A stretch of 11,375 bases of DNA from Solirubrobacterales bacterium (GTDB lineage: Bacteria > Actinomycetota > Thermoleophilia > Solirubrobacterales > Solirubrobacteraceae): NCBI GenBank assembly GCA_015655225.1, contig JAATFK010000721.1:1-11375 (forward strand). The letters run 5' to 3'. The notes below the pieces were generated by a model. The model was not told where the DNA came from and did no database searches. It was given only the letters and a program-made list of their open reading frames with translations. Positions 1 through 7,421 of this stretch are shown in pieces (position 1 is the first letter of the stretch; each line of letters opens with the position of its first letter). Position numbers and translations under genes: made by a program.

Positions 1-1407
1 ACGGACTCGCTGCTCGCCCAGGACCCGAAGACGGGCAAGTTCCTGCCCTGGCTGGCGACGAGCTACACGGTGAACGCGAACGCGACGAAATTCACCTTCA
101 CCCTGCGCAGAGGGGTCACCTTCAGCGACGGGACGCCGCTGAACGGGCAGGCGGTCGCCGACAGCTTCAACGCGATCGTGCACACGCTGGGAGCGGCGGC
201 GTCGCTGCCGATCGGCTACCTCAACAACTACGCCGGCGCGAAGCCGCTCGGCGACGACGAGGTCGAGGTCGACTTCTCGAAGCCGAACATCGCGTTCCTG
301 CAGGGGACGGCGACGAGCAACCTCGGGATCGTCTCGGAGTCGACCTCGAGACTGTCGGCAGCGCAGCGCTGCGCCAGAGGCGTGATCGGGACCGGCCCGT
401 TCGTGATCTCGAAGTTCGTGCCGGCGCAGACGCTCGTCTACAAGAAGCGCGCCGGCTACACGTGGGACAACCCGCTCGGCTCGAACCACGGCGCGGCCTA
501 CCTCGACGGGCTCCAGATCGTCAACCTGAGAGACACGTCGGTGCTCGCCGGCAGCCTCATCAGCAACCAGATCGACGCCTACTCGGTCGTGCTGCCGCAG
601 GACGCCAGCCGGATCGAGTCGGCCGGCGGCCACGTCTACACGACGACGAACGCCGGCTACCCCGTCGCGATCCTGCCGAACGTGAGAAACACGATCTTCA
701 GCGACCCGGTCGTGCGCCAGGCGCTGCAGATCGGCTTCGACCGCCAGCAGGCGATCAACGGCGTGATCGGCAGCTGGTTCCACCCCGCGACCTCGGCGCT
801 CAGCTCGAGCACGGTCGGCTACACCGACCTCAGCTCGCTCCTGACGTATGACCCGACGAGAGCGGAGCAGCTGCTGCAGCAGGACGGCTGGATCCCGGGC
901 AAGGACGGCATCCGCGTCAGAGACGGCAAGCGCCTGCAGTTCGACGTCACCTGGGAGATCGACTGGAACGCCACCTCCAGCGTGCTGGCGGTGATCAAGG
1001 AGCAGCTGAAGAGAATCGGCTTCGACCTGACGATCAACGTGGTCCCGGCCGGCCAGTCGGCCGCGATCTACGCGAGCGGCAAGTACTCCTCGCGGTGGGT
1101 CAACGGCTACACGCCCGAGCCCGACACGCTGCGCGCGATCCTCGCCGTGAACGCCGGCAACTGGTCGGGCCGCAGCAGACCCGACGAGCTCGACACGCTG
1201 CTGAACAAGCAGGTCCAGCAGGCGAACCCGACCGAGCGCAACGCGACGCTCGCGCAGATCCAGAAGCTGATCATCCAGCAGGGGTACCTGATCCCCGTCT
1301 ACGACTGGGCGCAGTCGTTCGCCGTCTCCGCGAAGGTGCACGGCGCGCAGCTCGCCTACCTGTCGGGCCCGGGCCCGATCTACTCCGACATCTGGCTCTC
1401 CCACTGA
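1..1407 (+). CDS. ABC transporter substrate-binding protein, family 5 (peptide/nickel type), 5'-partial
   Basis: Extracellular solute-binding protein that delivers an oligopeptide-like ligand to the permeases encoded just downstream. The reading frame is open to base 1, so the signal peptide and first lobe lie upstream. The visible part is 468 codons, against roughly 500-550 residues for the usual SBP_bac_5 protein. Family hallmarks are the early block FTLRRGVTFSDGTPL (F..RL..GV.FHDG.P in relatives), GTGPF in the middle, the DPVVRQALQIGFDR block and the DPTRAEQLLQQDGW block. The C-terminal 'IPVYDWAQSFAVS' segment is also typical. It ends with TGA at 1405-1407, 19 bases before the first permease. 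The GTG at base 70 is internal and not the start. Arginine codon use is odd: about 9 of 21 Arg codons after base 70 are AGA, which is very rare in the following genes. The ligand cannot be told from sequence. Confidence 0.93.
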   Translation, partial: TDSLLAQDPKTGKFLPWLATSYTVNANATKFTFTLRRGVTFSDGTPLNGQAVADSFNAIVHTLGAAASLPIGYLNNYAGAKPLGDDEVEVDFSKPNIAFLQGTATSNLGIVSESTSRLSAAQRCARGVIGTGPFVISKFVPAQTLVYKKRAGYTWDNPLGSNHGAAYLDGLQIVNLRDTSVLAGSLISNQIDAYSVVLPQDASRIESAGGHVYTTTNAGYPVAILPNVRNTIFSDPVVRQALQIGFDRQQAINGVIGSWFHPATSALSSSTVGYTDLSSLLTYDPTRAEQLLQQDGWIPGKDGIRVRDGKRLQFDVTWEIDWNATSSVLAVIKEQLKRIGFDLTINVVPAGQSAAIYASGKYSSRWVNGYTPEPDTLRAILAVNAGNWSGRSRPDELDTLLNKQVQQANPTERNATLAQIQKLIIQQGYLIPVYDWAQSFAVSAKVHGAQLAYLSGPGPIYSDIWLSH

Positions 1408-1426
1408 GCCGAGTGAGCGAGCGACC

Positions 1427-2371
1427 GTGAAGGCAGCCATGCGACGCATCGCACTGAGACTGGGCCAGGCAGTGCTGGTCGTGTGGGGCGCCTTCACGGT
1501 CTCGTTCATCGTGCTGTTCCTGATCCCCGGCGACAGCGTCAGCGTGATGCTGAACGCGAACGGGGGCACCGCCGTCGACCCGGGGGCGGAGGCGAAGCTG
1601 CGCGCCTCCCTCGGGCTCGACGGGTCGTTCTTCCACCGCTACTTCCACGAGCTGGGCAGCTACCTGCACCTCGACCTCGGGCACTCCGTCGAGTACGGCG
1701 CGTCGGTGGCGCACATGCTCTGGCTCGCGCTGCCCTCGACGATCGTGCTGACGCTCTCCGCGATGGTGCTCTCGGTCGTCGCTGGGATCGCCTTCGCCGC
1801 GTTCGTCTCCTACCGCCCCGACAACCCGATCGCCGCCCTCGCGCGGATCCTGCCGGCGTTCGGCAACTCGATCCCGACGTTCTGGGTGGCGCTGATCCTG
1901 CTGCAGCTGTTCAGCTTCTCGCTGCACATCTTCCCAGTCACCGGGCAGGGACCGTGGTACGCGGTGGTGCTGCCGGCGGTCACGATCGCGATCCCGTACG
2001 GCTCGATGATCGCCCAGGTGACGCTCGACGGCATCCGCCGCGCGCAGGCGGAGCTGTACGTGATGACCGCCCGCTCGAAGGGCATCGGACCGGTCGACGT
2101 GCACCTGCGCCACGTGCTGCCCGCGTCGCTGCTGCCGACGATCAGCGTGATCGGCCTGAACTTCGGGACGCTGCTCGCCGGCGCCGTGATCTCGGAGACG
2201 ATCTACTCGCGCCAGGGCCTCGGGTCGCTGATGCAGACGGCGGTCCTCCAGCGCGACCTGCCGCTGGTGCAGGGCGCGATCGTGCTCACGGCGGTGATGT
2301 TCGTGCTCGTCAACCTGCTGACGGACGCGCTCTACCCGCTCGTCGACCCGCGCGTGAAGGCGGTGCGCTGA
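1427..2371 (+). CDS. ABC peptide transporter permease, DppB/OppB-like
   Basis: First inner-membrane subunit of the peptide importer. The 314 residues match the normal length of the family. About six hydrophobic segments can be picked out, near residues 12-33, 97-128, 139-169, 178-199, 236-257 and 279-305. The cytoplasmic coupling loop that contacts the ATPase is clear at residues 210-235 (YVMTARSKG followed by LRHVLPASLLPT). The 'GDS' after the first segment, the SIPTFW block and the final LVDPRV tail are typical of the DppB branch. The start is GTG at 1427; an in-frame ATG at 1439 is a possible alternative and would shorten the protein by four residues. It follows the binding protein by 19 bases and leaves only 2 bases before the next permease, so the genes are surely co-transcribed. 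Confidence 0.95.
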   Translation: MKAAMRRIALRLGQAVLVVWGAFTVSFIVLFLIPGDSVSVMLNANGGTAVDPGAEAKLRASLGLDGSFFHRYFHELGSYLHLDLGHSVEYGASVAHMLWLALPSTIVLTLSAMVLSVVAGIAFAAFVSYRPDNPIAALARILPAFGNSIPTFWVALILLQLFSFSLHIFPVTGQGPWYAVVLPAVTIAIPYGSMIAQVTLDGIRRAQAELYVMTARSKGIGPVDVHLRHVLPASLLPTISVIGLNFGTLLAGAVISETIYSRQGLGSLMQTAVLQRDLPLVQGAIVLTAVMFVLVNLLTDALYPLVDPRVKAVR

Positions 2372-2373
2372 CG

Positions 2374-3258
2374 ATGTCGAGCGGGATCGCCACACCGGTC
2401 GCGCTGGGCGAGGCCGAGCAGCAGCTCGGCGTCCACCGTCGTCCGCGCCGCTCGCTCGGCGCGCGGATCGGCCTCGGCCTCAGCCTGCTGATCCTCGGCG
2501 TGGCGGTGCTCGCCGCGTTCTTCCCCGGGATCTTCGCGACCGACAGCCCGTACAAGATCTTCTACGGCCACCACCTCGAGGCGCCGTCGTGGAGCCATCC
2601 GTTCGGGACCGACAACCTCAGCCGGGACATCTTCGCCCGGGTCGTCTACGGCGCCCACGCGTCGCTCACGGCGGCGCTGCTCGCGCTGCTGATCTCCTTC
2701 GCGGCGGGGACGGTGCTGGGGCTCGTCGCCGGGTCTGCCGGTCGCGTCGTCGACGGGGTCCTGATGCGCGTGACCGACCTGATGATGTCGATCCCGAGCC
2801 TGATGCTGTCGCTGGCGATCGTCGCCGCGCTCGGCTTCGGCACGATCCACGTTGCGATCGCGGTCGGCGTCGCCTCGATCGCGGCGGTCGCGCGGCTGAT
2901 GCGGTCGAGCGTGCTGACGGTGGCGCGGTCGCCGTACGTCGAGGCGGCCGAGCTGAGCGGGGCGAGCCGGCTCTCGATCCTCGTGCGGCACGTGCTGCCG
3001 AACTCGTTCACGCCGGTCGCCGCGTACATCGCGCTCGACTTCGGCGCCAGCATCATCGCGATCTCCTCGCTCAGCTTCCTCGGGCTGGGGGTCAAGCCGC
3101 CGAGCCCCGAGTGGGGGTCGATGGTGGCCGACGGCCGCTCGTTCCTCGACACCGCCTGGTGGATGACGACGATGCCCGGGCTCGTGGTCACCGCGGTGGT
3201 CGTGGCCGCCAACGGCGTCTTCCTGTACTTCCAGAGCGGATCGAGAGCGACCGCGTGA
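2374..3258 (+). CDS. ABC peptide transporter permease, DppC/OppC-like
   Basis: Second inner-membrane subunit, 294 residues, pairing with the DppB-like protein. The N-terminal cytosolic tail is basic (HRRPRRS at 21-27) and precedes a hydrophobic segment at about 31-50. The DppC signature HPFGTDNLSRDIFARV lies at 75-90. Further membrane segments are near 97-120, 142-175, 211-232 and 267-286. The coupling loop is at 187-210 (YVEAAELSGAS then VRHVLPN), followed by SLSFLGLGVKPPSPEWG at 232-248. The C-terminus is unusual: most relatives end in a GD.LRDALDPR-type tail, while this one ends FQSGSRATA. I see no frameshift that would restore the usual tail. The ATG at 2374 follows the previous stop by 2 bases. 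The stop TGA overlaps the GTG of the ATPase gene (GTGA), suggesting translational coupling. Confidence 0.95.
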   Translation: MSSGIATPVALGEAEQQLGVHRRPRRSLGARIGLGLSLLILGVAVLAAFFPGIFATDSPYKIFYGHHLEAPSWSHPFGTDNLSRDIFARVVYGAHASLTAALLALLISFAAGTVLGLVAGSAGRVVDGVLMRVTDLMMSIPSLMLSLAIVAALGFGTIHVAIAVGVASIAAVARLMRSSVLTVARSPYVEAAELSGASRLSILVRHVLPNSFTPVAAYIALDFGASIIAISSLSFLGLGVKPPSPEWGSMVADGRSFLDTAWWMTTMPGLVVTAVVVAANGVFLYFQSGSRATA

Positions 3259-4937
3259 GCGCCGAGCAGCCCAAGCGCCCGGCGCTCGTGGTGCGGAGCC
3301 TCGGGGTCGCCTACGAGACGCACCACTACCGCGAGACCGCGGTCGAGGACGTCTCGTTCACCGTCGAGCCGGGGCAGATCGTCGCGGTCGTGGGTGAGTC
3401 CGGGTCGGGGAAGACGACGGTCGCGCGCGCCGCCGTCGGGCTGCTGCCCTCGACCGCGCGGGTCGCGCCGGGGAGCAGCATCGAGGTCGACGGCGTCGAA
3501 GTGGTGGGCGCGCCCGAGCCGATCCTGCGGGTGCTGCGCGGCGCGGTCGTCAGCTTCGTGCCGCAGGACCCGCGGCGCAGCCTGCACCCGCTGAAGCGGA
3601 TCGGCGGCCAGATCGGCGAGGTGCTGCTCGAGCACCGCGTCTGCCCGAAGGCGGAGGTGCCCGCGCGCGTCGAGGCGCTGCTGGCGAAGGTCGGGATCGA
3701 CGACCCGGCGGTGCGGGCGCGGCAGTACCCGCACGAGTTCTCCGGCGGGATGCTCCAGCGCGTGCTGATCGCGATCGCGATCGCCGCCCGCCCGGCGCTG
3801 ATCGTCGCCGACGAGCCGACGAGTGCGCTCGACGTGACCGTGCAGCAGCAGATCCTGCGGCTGCTGGAGGAGATCATCGCGGAGGACGGGATCTCGGTCC
3901 TCTTCATCACCCACGACCTCGAGCTGGCGGCGGCGCACGCCGACGCGATCGTCGTGCTGAACCGCGGGCAGCTCGTCGAGCAGGGCACGAGCGAGCACTT
4001 CTTCCGCGCGCCGCGGACCGACTACGCGCGGGCGCTGCTGGCGGCCTCGCCGAAGCTCAGCCCGCGCCCGCCGAGGCCGGCCGAGGCGGAGAAGGCGCGG
4101 GAGACGGTCCTGACGGTCGAGGACGTGCGCAGGGAGATCAAGCTCGGCGGGCTGCGCGCCGGCCGCGCGGGCCGCGTCTTCGCCGCCGTCGACGGCGTCT
4201 CGTTCGCGGTCGGGGCGGGCAGCAGTGTCGCGCTGGTGGGGGAGTCGGGAGCGGGCAAGACGACGCTCGCGCGGCTCGCGCTCGGGCTCGAGTCGCCGAC
4301 TGCGGGACGGGTCCTGTTCGACGGCGCCGACATCCGGCGCCTCGACAAGGGGGCGCGGCGCGCGTTCCGGCGGGGGACCCACCACGTGCCGCAGAACCCC
4401 GCCAGCTCGTTCGACCCGCGCTACTCGGTCGGCCAGGTGATCGCCGAGCCGCTGGTCCACGCCGGCCACGAGCGGCGCGCCGTGCGCGCGCGGGTCGCGG
4501 AGCTGCTCGACCAGGTCGGCCTCCCGGCGTCGGTCATGCGCAAGGGGGCGCTGGAGCTGTCGGGCGGCCAGCAGCAGCGGGTCGCGATCGCGCGGGCGAT
4601 CAGCCTGCGGCCGCGCCTGGTCGTCTGCGACGAGCCGACCTCCGCGCTCGACGTCACGGTGCAGGCGCGGATCGTCACGCTGCTGCGCGACCTCCAGGCC
4701 GAGACCGGCGTCAGCTACCTGTTCGTCTCGCACGACCTCGCCGTCGTCAGCGAGCTGGCCGACGAGATCGTCGTCCTGCGCCGGGGGAAGGTCGTGGAGG
4801 CGGGAACGGCGTACGACGTGCTGAGCGCCCCGCGCGAGCCCTACACGCGGGAGCTGATCGCGGCGGTGCCGGGACGCGAGGCGCACGCCGCCGCCCGCGA
4901 GGTTGCCGATTCCGACCCCGTCGAGGCGCGGGACTGA
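3255..4937 (+). CDS. Peptide ABC transporter ATP-binding protein, fused DppD-DppF (two ATPase domains)
   Basis: Cytosolic ATPase that powers the importer, 560 residues, carrying both nucleotide-binding domains in one chain. Domain 1 (about 10-265) has Walker A GESGSGKT at 47-54, Q-loop Q104, signature FSGGM at 162-166, Walker B LIVADEP at 182-188 and switch His 220. Domain 2 (about 286-540) has Walker A GESGAGKT at 329-336, Q-loop Q380, signature LSGGQ at 435-439, Walker B LVVCDEP at 455-461 and switch His 493. All catalytic elements are intact in both halves. A Pro/Arg/Glu-rich linker (about 267-285) joins them. Separate DppD and DppF proteins usually end in a Cys-rich iron-sulfur tail after each ATPase domain; no Cys cluster is visible here. 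The GTG start at 3255 overlaps the DppC stop by 4 bases. The longer open frame upstream, to 2589, is only a shadow of dppC. Confidence 0.95.
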   Translation: MSAEQPKRPALVVRSLGVAYETHHYRETAVEDVSFTVEPGQIVAVVGESGSGKTTVARAAVGLLPSTARVAPGSSIEVDGVEVVGAPEPILRVLRGAVVSFVPQDPRRSLHPLKRIGGQIGEVLLEHRVCPKAEVPARVEALLAKVGIDDPAVRARQYPHEFSGGMLQRVLIAIAIAARPALIVADEPTSALDVTVQQQILRLLEEIIAEDGISVLFITHDLELAAAHADAIVVLNRGQLVEQGTSEHFFRAPRTDYARALLAASPKLSPRPPRPAEAEKARETVLTVEDVRREIKLGGLRAGRAGRVFAAVDGVSFAVGAGSSVALVGESGAGKTTLARLALGLESPTAGRVLFDGADIRRLDKGARRAFRRGTHHVPQNPASSFDPRYSVGQVIAEPLVHAGHERRAVRARVAELLDQVGLPASVMRKGALELSGGQQQRVAIARAISLRPRLVVCDEPTSALDVTVQARIVTLLRDLQAETGVSYLFVSHDLAVVSELADEIVVLRRGKVVEAGTAYDVLSAPREPYTRELIAAVPGREAHAAAREVADSDPVEARD

Positions 4938-4989
4938 CCGTCGCGTCCAGCGCGGCACCACCGCGATCGCGCCCCTGCCACGGCGGCAT

Positions 4990-5011
4990 CTGAGGCCGGC
5001 CGGAGCTTCAG
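4990..5011. terminator. Possible shared hairpin between convergent genes
   Basis: CTGAGGC at 4990-4996 can pair with GCTTCAG at 5005-5011 (seven pairs including one G-T), with an 8-base GC-rich loop. It sits between the end of the ATPase gene and the end of the convergent tetR and overlaps the tetR stop codon. No T-run follows on either strand, so an intrinsic terminator is only a guess. Confidence 0.22.
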
Positions 5012-5610
5012 CGCTCGGGGGCGCCGGGGCCGCGGTCGGGGGGCGCGGTGGGTCCGAGCCCGTGGATCATCAGGTCGATCTGCCGGCGTGCCAGGCGCTC
5101 CCAGTCGCCGGTGCCCGGCAGCGGTCGGGAGAGGAGCGAGGTGGACAGGATCAGGTCCTCGGGGGTCAGGTCCGCGCGCAGTTCGCCGGCGGCCTGCCCG
5201 CGTTCGAGCAGGGCGCGCAGGGCGGTGCGGACGTCGGCTTGGGTCTTGCGCGTGGCGGGGGTGAAGACGGGCGGGCCGCCGTGCAGGGGAAGCACGAAGC
5301 GCTCGCGGTCGCGCAGGGTCGCGAGGAAGAACTGACGGACGCCGTCGAGCGCGGATCCCGGGTGAGCGGCGGCCGCTCGCGCGTTGGCCAGGGCAAGGTC
5401 GAACGAGCGGTGGACGAGCGCGCCGAGCAGGTCCTCGCGGGTGGGGAAGTGGCGGTAGACCGTTCCGACACCCACCCCGGCGCGCGCGGCGATCTGCGCC
5501 ATCGGGACCTTCTCCCCGTCGCGGCGGACCAGCTCGACGGCGGCGTCGAGCACCCGCTCGCGATTGCGGAGCGCGTCCCTGCGGGGTTGGCGGTCGGCGG
5601 GCTGCGACAC
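5008..5610 (-). CDS. TetR/AcrR family transcriptional regulator
   Basis: DNA-binding one-component repressor of 200 residues, the usual size. The N-terminal helix-turn-helix spans about residues 37-56 (MAQIAARAGVGVGTVYRHFP), followed by the typical TREDLLGAL stretch. The C-terminal half is a helical ligand and dimerisation domain of a kind seen in many actinobacterial TetR proteins (DLTPEDLILSTSLL, then DLMIHGLG). The start is a GTG at 5608-5610, the only start codon in frame ahead of the HTH that gives a sensible N-terminus; no strong Shine-Dalgarno precedes it. The gene diverges from the oxidoreductase at 5727 across a 116-base gap holding a 16-bp palindrome, so autoregulation plus control of that neighbour is likely. 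The neighbour is truncated, which may leave this repressor without its original target. The ligand is unknown. Confidence 0.92.
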   Translation of the reverse strand: MSQPADRQPRRDALRNRERVLDAAVELVRRDGEKVPMAQIAARAGVGVGTVYRHFPTREDLLGALVHRSFDLALANARAAAAHPGSALDGVRQFFLATLRDRERFVLPLHGGPPVFTPATRKTQADVRTALRALLERGQAAGELRADLTPEDLILSTSLLSRPLPGTGDWERLARRQIDLMIHGLGPTAPPDRGPGAPER

Positions 5611-5663
5611 GTCGGCGCATCATCGCAGTGGCCTGTGCGACCGGAAGAGCGCTCTGTTCAAAA

Positions 5664-5679
5664 CGGATGATATCGTCCG
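5664..5679. promoter_or_regulatory. Probable TetR operator in the divergent intergenic region
   Basis: CGGATGATATCGTCCG is a 16-bp inverted repeat with one mismatched pair (arms CGGATGAT and CGGACGAT). It lies between tetR (start 5610) and the oxidoreductase (start 5727). Size and position fit a TetR dimer site. On the minus strand it contains TATCAT, a fair -10 element for tetR, and a GATAAG-like -10 for the + strand gene abuts it. A second, perfect 10-bp palindrome AGAGCGCTCT lies at 5646-5655. Confidence 0.6.
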
Positions 5680-5726
5680 GATAAGTGAGAAGAGGACACG
5701 AGCAGGAAACGAAAGCGAGGCTCCAG

Positions 5727-6458
5727 ATGAAGGCAGTGCGGTTTCATGAGTACGGCGATCCGGGCGTTCTCCTCTACGAGGACGTCGAGCGTCCGGTCCC
5801 CGGCGCCGGGGAGGTGCGGATCCGCGTCGCGGCGACGTCGTTCAATCCCGTCGACGACGGCATCCGCGGCGGCTACCTCCAGGGCCCGTTCCCGGTGGCG
5901 CTGCCGCACACCCCGGGCATCGACGTCTCCGGCACGGTCGACGCGCTCGGCGACGGCGTCACGAACGTCGCCGTCGGCGACCCGGTCATCGGATTTCTGC
6001 CGATGACCGCCGATGGCGCCGCTGCCGAGTACGTCGTCGCGCCGGCGGAGATCCTGGCGCCGGCGCCGACGAGCATCCCGCTGCCGGACGCCGCCGCACT
6101 GCCGATGGTGGGCCTCACCGCGTGGCAGGCGCTCTTCGACGACGCCGGCCTGACGGCCGGGCAGCGCGTGCTGATCAACGGCGCGGGCGGCGCGGTCGGC
6201 GGCTACGCGGTGCAGCTGGCCAAGCACGCCGGCGCTCACGTGATCGCCACGGCCAGCCCCCGCAGCAGCGAGCGGGTCGCGGCGGCGGGCGCCGACGAGG
6301 TCATCGGCCTCGTCGTGGCGATCAGCGCCTTGAGCACCGTGGTGCCGGTGAACCGCATCGTCTTGCCGGTGTTGGCTTCCGGAAGTCCGCCGAGCGGCAG
6401 GTCGGTCAACGGCGCGCCGGTGTGCGTTCCGCCTCCGATCCACTGTCCGACGACGTAG
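5727..6458 (+). pseudogene. NADP-dependent quinone oxidoreductase/alcohol dehydrogenase-like, C-terminally truncated
   Basis: Medium-chain dehydrogenase/reductase of the zinc-free quinone reductase type, which would reduce quinones or enones with NADPH. The N-terminal GroES-like fold is complete (MKAVRFHEYG, NPVDDGIRGGY, HTPGIDVSG). The Rossmann nucleotide loop NGAGGAVGG is at 151-159, followed by AVQLAKHAGAHVIATASPR. Family homology stops around residue 193 (GADEVIG, near base 6307). Intact members run about 305-330 residues, so the rest of the Rossmann domain and the C-terminal segment are missing. The frame stays open for about 49 more codons to TAG at 6456-6458, but these translate the complementary strand of a SnoaL-like remnant and should not fold as the family does. 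The ATG at 5727 has a modest Shine-Dalgarno, GCGAGG, at 5715-5720. Probably non-functional. An assembly chimera at the junction is the alternative. Confidence 0.8.
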
Positions 6459-6559
6459 TCGCCCTCGGCGATCAGGTCGGCGGTGCCGCCGAACGCGAGG
6501 TCCGGGAAGGCGGCGCGGAACGCGCGCGCGAAGTCGCGAACGGCGGCTCGGCCACTGAG
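6323..6559 (-). pseudogene. SnoaL-like ester/polyketide cyclase fragment
   Basis: On the minus strand about 79 codons read as the middle of a SnoaL-like (NTF2-fold) cyclase: AFRAAFPDLAF, then DLIAEGDYVVGQW, GGGTHTGAP, and TGKTMRFTGTTVL. These blocks appear in this order in SnoaL_2/ester cyclase proteins of about 130-150 residues. The N-terminal third (helices and a D.VDH-type motif) is missing. The C-terminus after FTGTTVLKAL is replaced by the complement of the oxidoreductase. No start codon or ribosome site lies in a sensible place. It is therefore a gene remnant joined tail-to-tail with the truncated oxidoreductase. The family assignment rests on motif recognition. Confidence 0.65.
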
Positions 6560-6605
6560 ACGCCGGCTCTGAACGAGCTGTGAGGTGCACGCTCCCGAAA
6601 GATCG

Positions 6606-6627
6606 TTGTGATGCGTCGTTCTCACAA
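6606..6627. promoter_or_regulatory. Inverted repeat upstream of the oxygenase-Nudix-membrane operon
   Basis: TTGTGA at 6606-6611 and TCACAA at 6622-6627 form perfect 6-bp arms 10 bases apart, centred about 80 bases before the oxygenase start. The arms recall CRP-type sites, but the spacer is longer (10 where CRP has 6 between TGTGA and TCACA). A further pair, GGGTGA at 6651-6656 and TCACCC at 6670-6675, lies between it and the gene. Either may bind a regulator of the operon. No convincing -10/-35 pair could be fixed. Confidence 0.3.
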
Positions 6628-6695
6628 GACGCGGCGCTCGACCGTCATGCGGGTGACGCATACGAGCATTCACCCACGTCGAGCAGGGAGCACCG

Positions 6696-7421
6696 ATGAC
6701 CACCGTCACGCAGCAGAGCATTCCGGACCGCGTCGATCGACTCGACTGGGCGGCGCTCGGCACGCAACTCGACACCGACGGCTTCGCGATCACCCCGACG
6801 ATCCTCGCCGAGGACGAGTGCGTCGCGCTCGCGACGCTCTTCGACGACGGCCGCTTCCGCTCCACGATCGACATGGCCCGCCACCGCTTCGGAGACGGGC
6901 GCTACCGCTACTTCGATCATCCCCTTCCGGACACGATCGCTCAGCTGCGAAGCTCGTTCTATCCACACCTCGTGCCGATCGCGAACCGCTGGGCGGCGCT
7001 GCTGCGTGGCGACAACCCGACGTTCCCGCCGCGCCACGAGGAGCTGCTGGCCCGTTGCCACGACGCCGGTCAGCTGCGACCGACGCCGCTGATCCTGCGC
7101 TATCAGGAGGCCGACTGGAACGCGATGCACCAGGACCTCTACGGCGAGGTGTTCTTCCCGTTCCAGATCCTCACGGTCCTGTCACGTCGCGGCGAGGACT
7201 TCGAAGGCGGCGAGTTCGTCCTGATGGAGCAGCGGCCGCGCGCGCAGAGCCGCGCCCACGTCCTCACCCCGCCGCGCGGCGCGTTCGTGATCTTCCCGAC
7301 CGCGGAGCGGCCGAATCGCGGCACGAACGGCTATCACCGGATCGGGATGCGCCACGGCGTCTCCACCGTCACGGCGGGTCAGCGGACGGCACTCGGCGTC
7401 ATCTTCCACGACGCCAAGTGA
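6696..7421 (+). CDS. 2-oxoglutarate/Fe(II)-dependent oxygenase, COG3826/'Oxygenase-NA' type
   Basis: Predicted cytosolic dioxygenase of 241 residues, using Fe(II) and 2-oxoglutarate. The double-stranded beta-helix iron site is visible: HQD (His145, Asp147) in AMHQDLYGEVFFPFQ, and the distal ligand His220 in RHGVS. Arg230 in the GQRTALGVIFHDAK terminus is the likely 2-oxoglutarate anchor. The EFEGGEF-like strand here is DFEGGEFVLMEQRPR. This block set belongs to the family that, as I recall it, Pfam names Oxygenase-NA and suggests acts on nucleic acids; no substrate is proven to my knowledge. The ATG at 6696 follows a good Shine-Dalgarno, AGGGAG, at 6685-6690. Its stop overlaps the Nudix start (TGATG), so the two are translationally coupled. 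The coupled Nudix and membrane proteins hint at nucleotide chemistry, but that is inference. Confidence 0.88.
   Translation: MTTVTQQSIPDRVDRLDWAALGTQLDTDGFAITPTILAEDECVALATLFDDGRFRSTIDMARHRFGDGRYRYFDHPLPDTIAQLRSSFYPHLVPIANRWAALLRGDNPTFPPRHEELLARCHDAGQLRPTPLILRYQEADWNAMHQDLYGEVFFPFQILTVLSRRGEDFEGGEFVLMEQRPRAQSRAHVLTPPRGAFVIFPTAERPNRGTNGYHRIGMRHGVSTVTAGQRTALGVIFHDAK

Noticed and set aside
70..72. GTG as start of the substrate-binding protein
   Set aside because: The frame is open back to base 1 with sensible family sequence (LLAQDPKTGKFLPWLATSY), and no signal peptide follows the GTG, so the gene is cut by the window edge.
1483..2373. Upstream extension of the DppC reading frame
   Set aside because: It translates the permease gene in another frame as Arg/Ala-rich noise. 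The real start is the ATG at 2374, placed 2 bases after the previous stop.
1271..2395. 374-codon minus-strand open frame opposite the DppB gene
   Set aside because: The composition is Arg/Glu/His-rich with no motif, while the opposite strand holds a clear permease.
2646..4961. 771-codon open frame on the minus strand
   Set aside because: It is antisense to the DppC and ATPase genes, is built of Arg/Asp/His-rich low-complexity sequence, and carries no family motif. It is a GC-bias shadow.
4938..5007. Small gene between the ATPase and tetR genes
   Set aside because: Only 70 bases, with no start preceded by a ribosome site; it holds at most a weak hairpin.
6608..7420. Long open frame running into the Nudix gene from 6608
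   Set aside because: The upstream part overlaps the well-supported oxygenase in another frame. Nudix homology begins only after the ATG at 7421.
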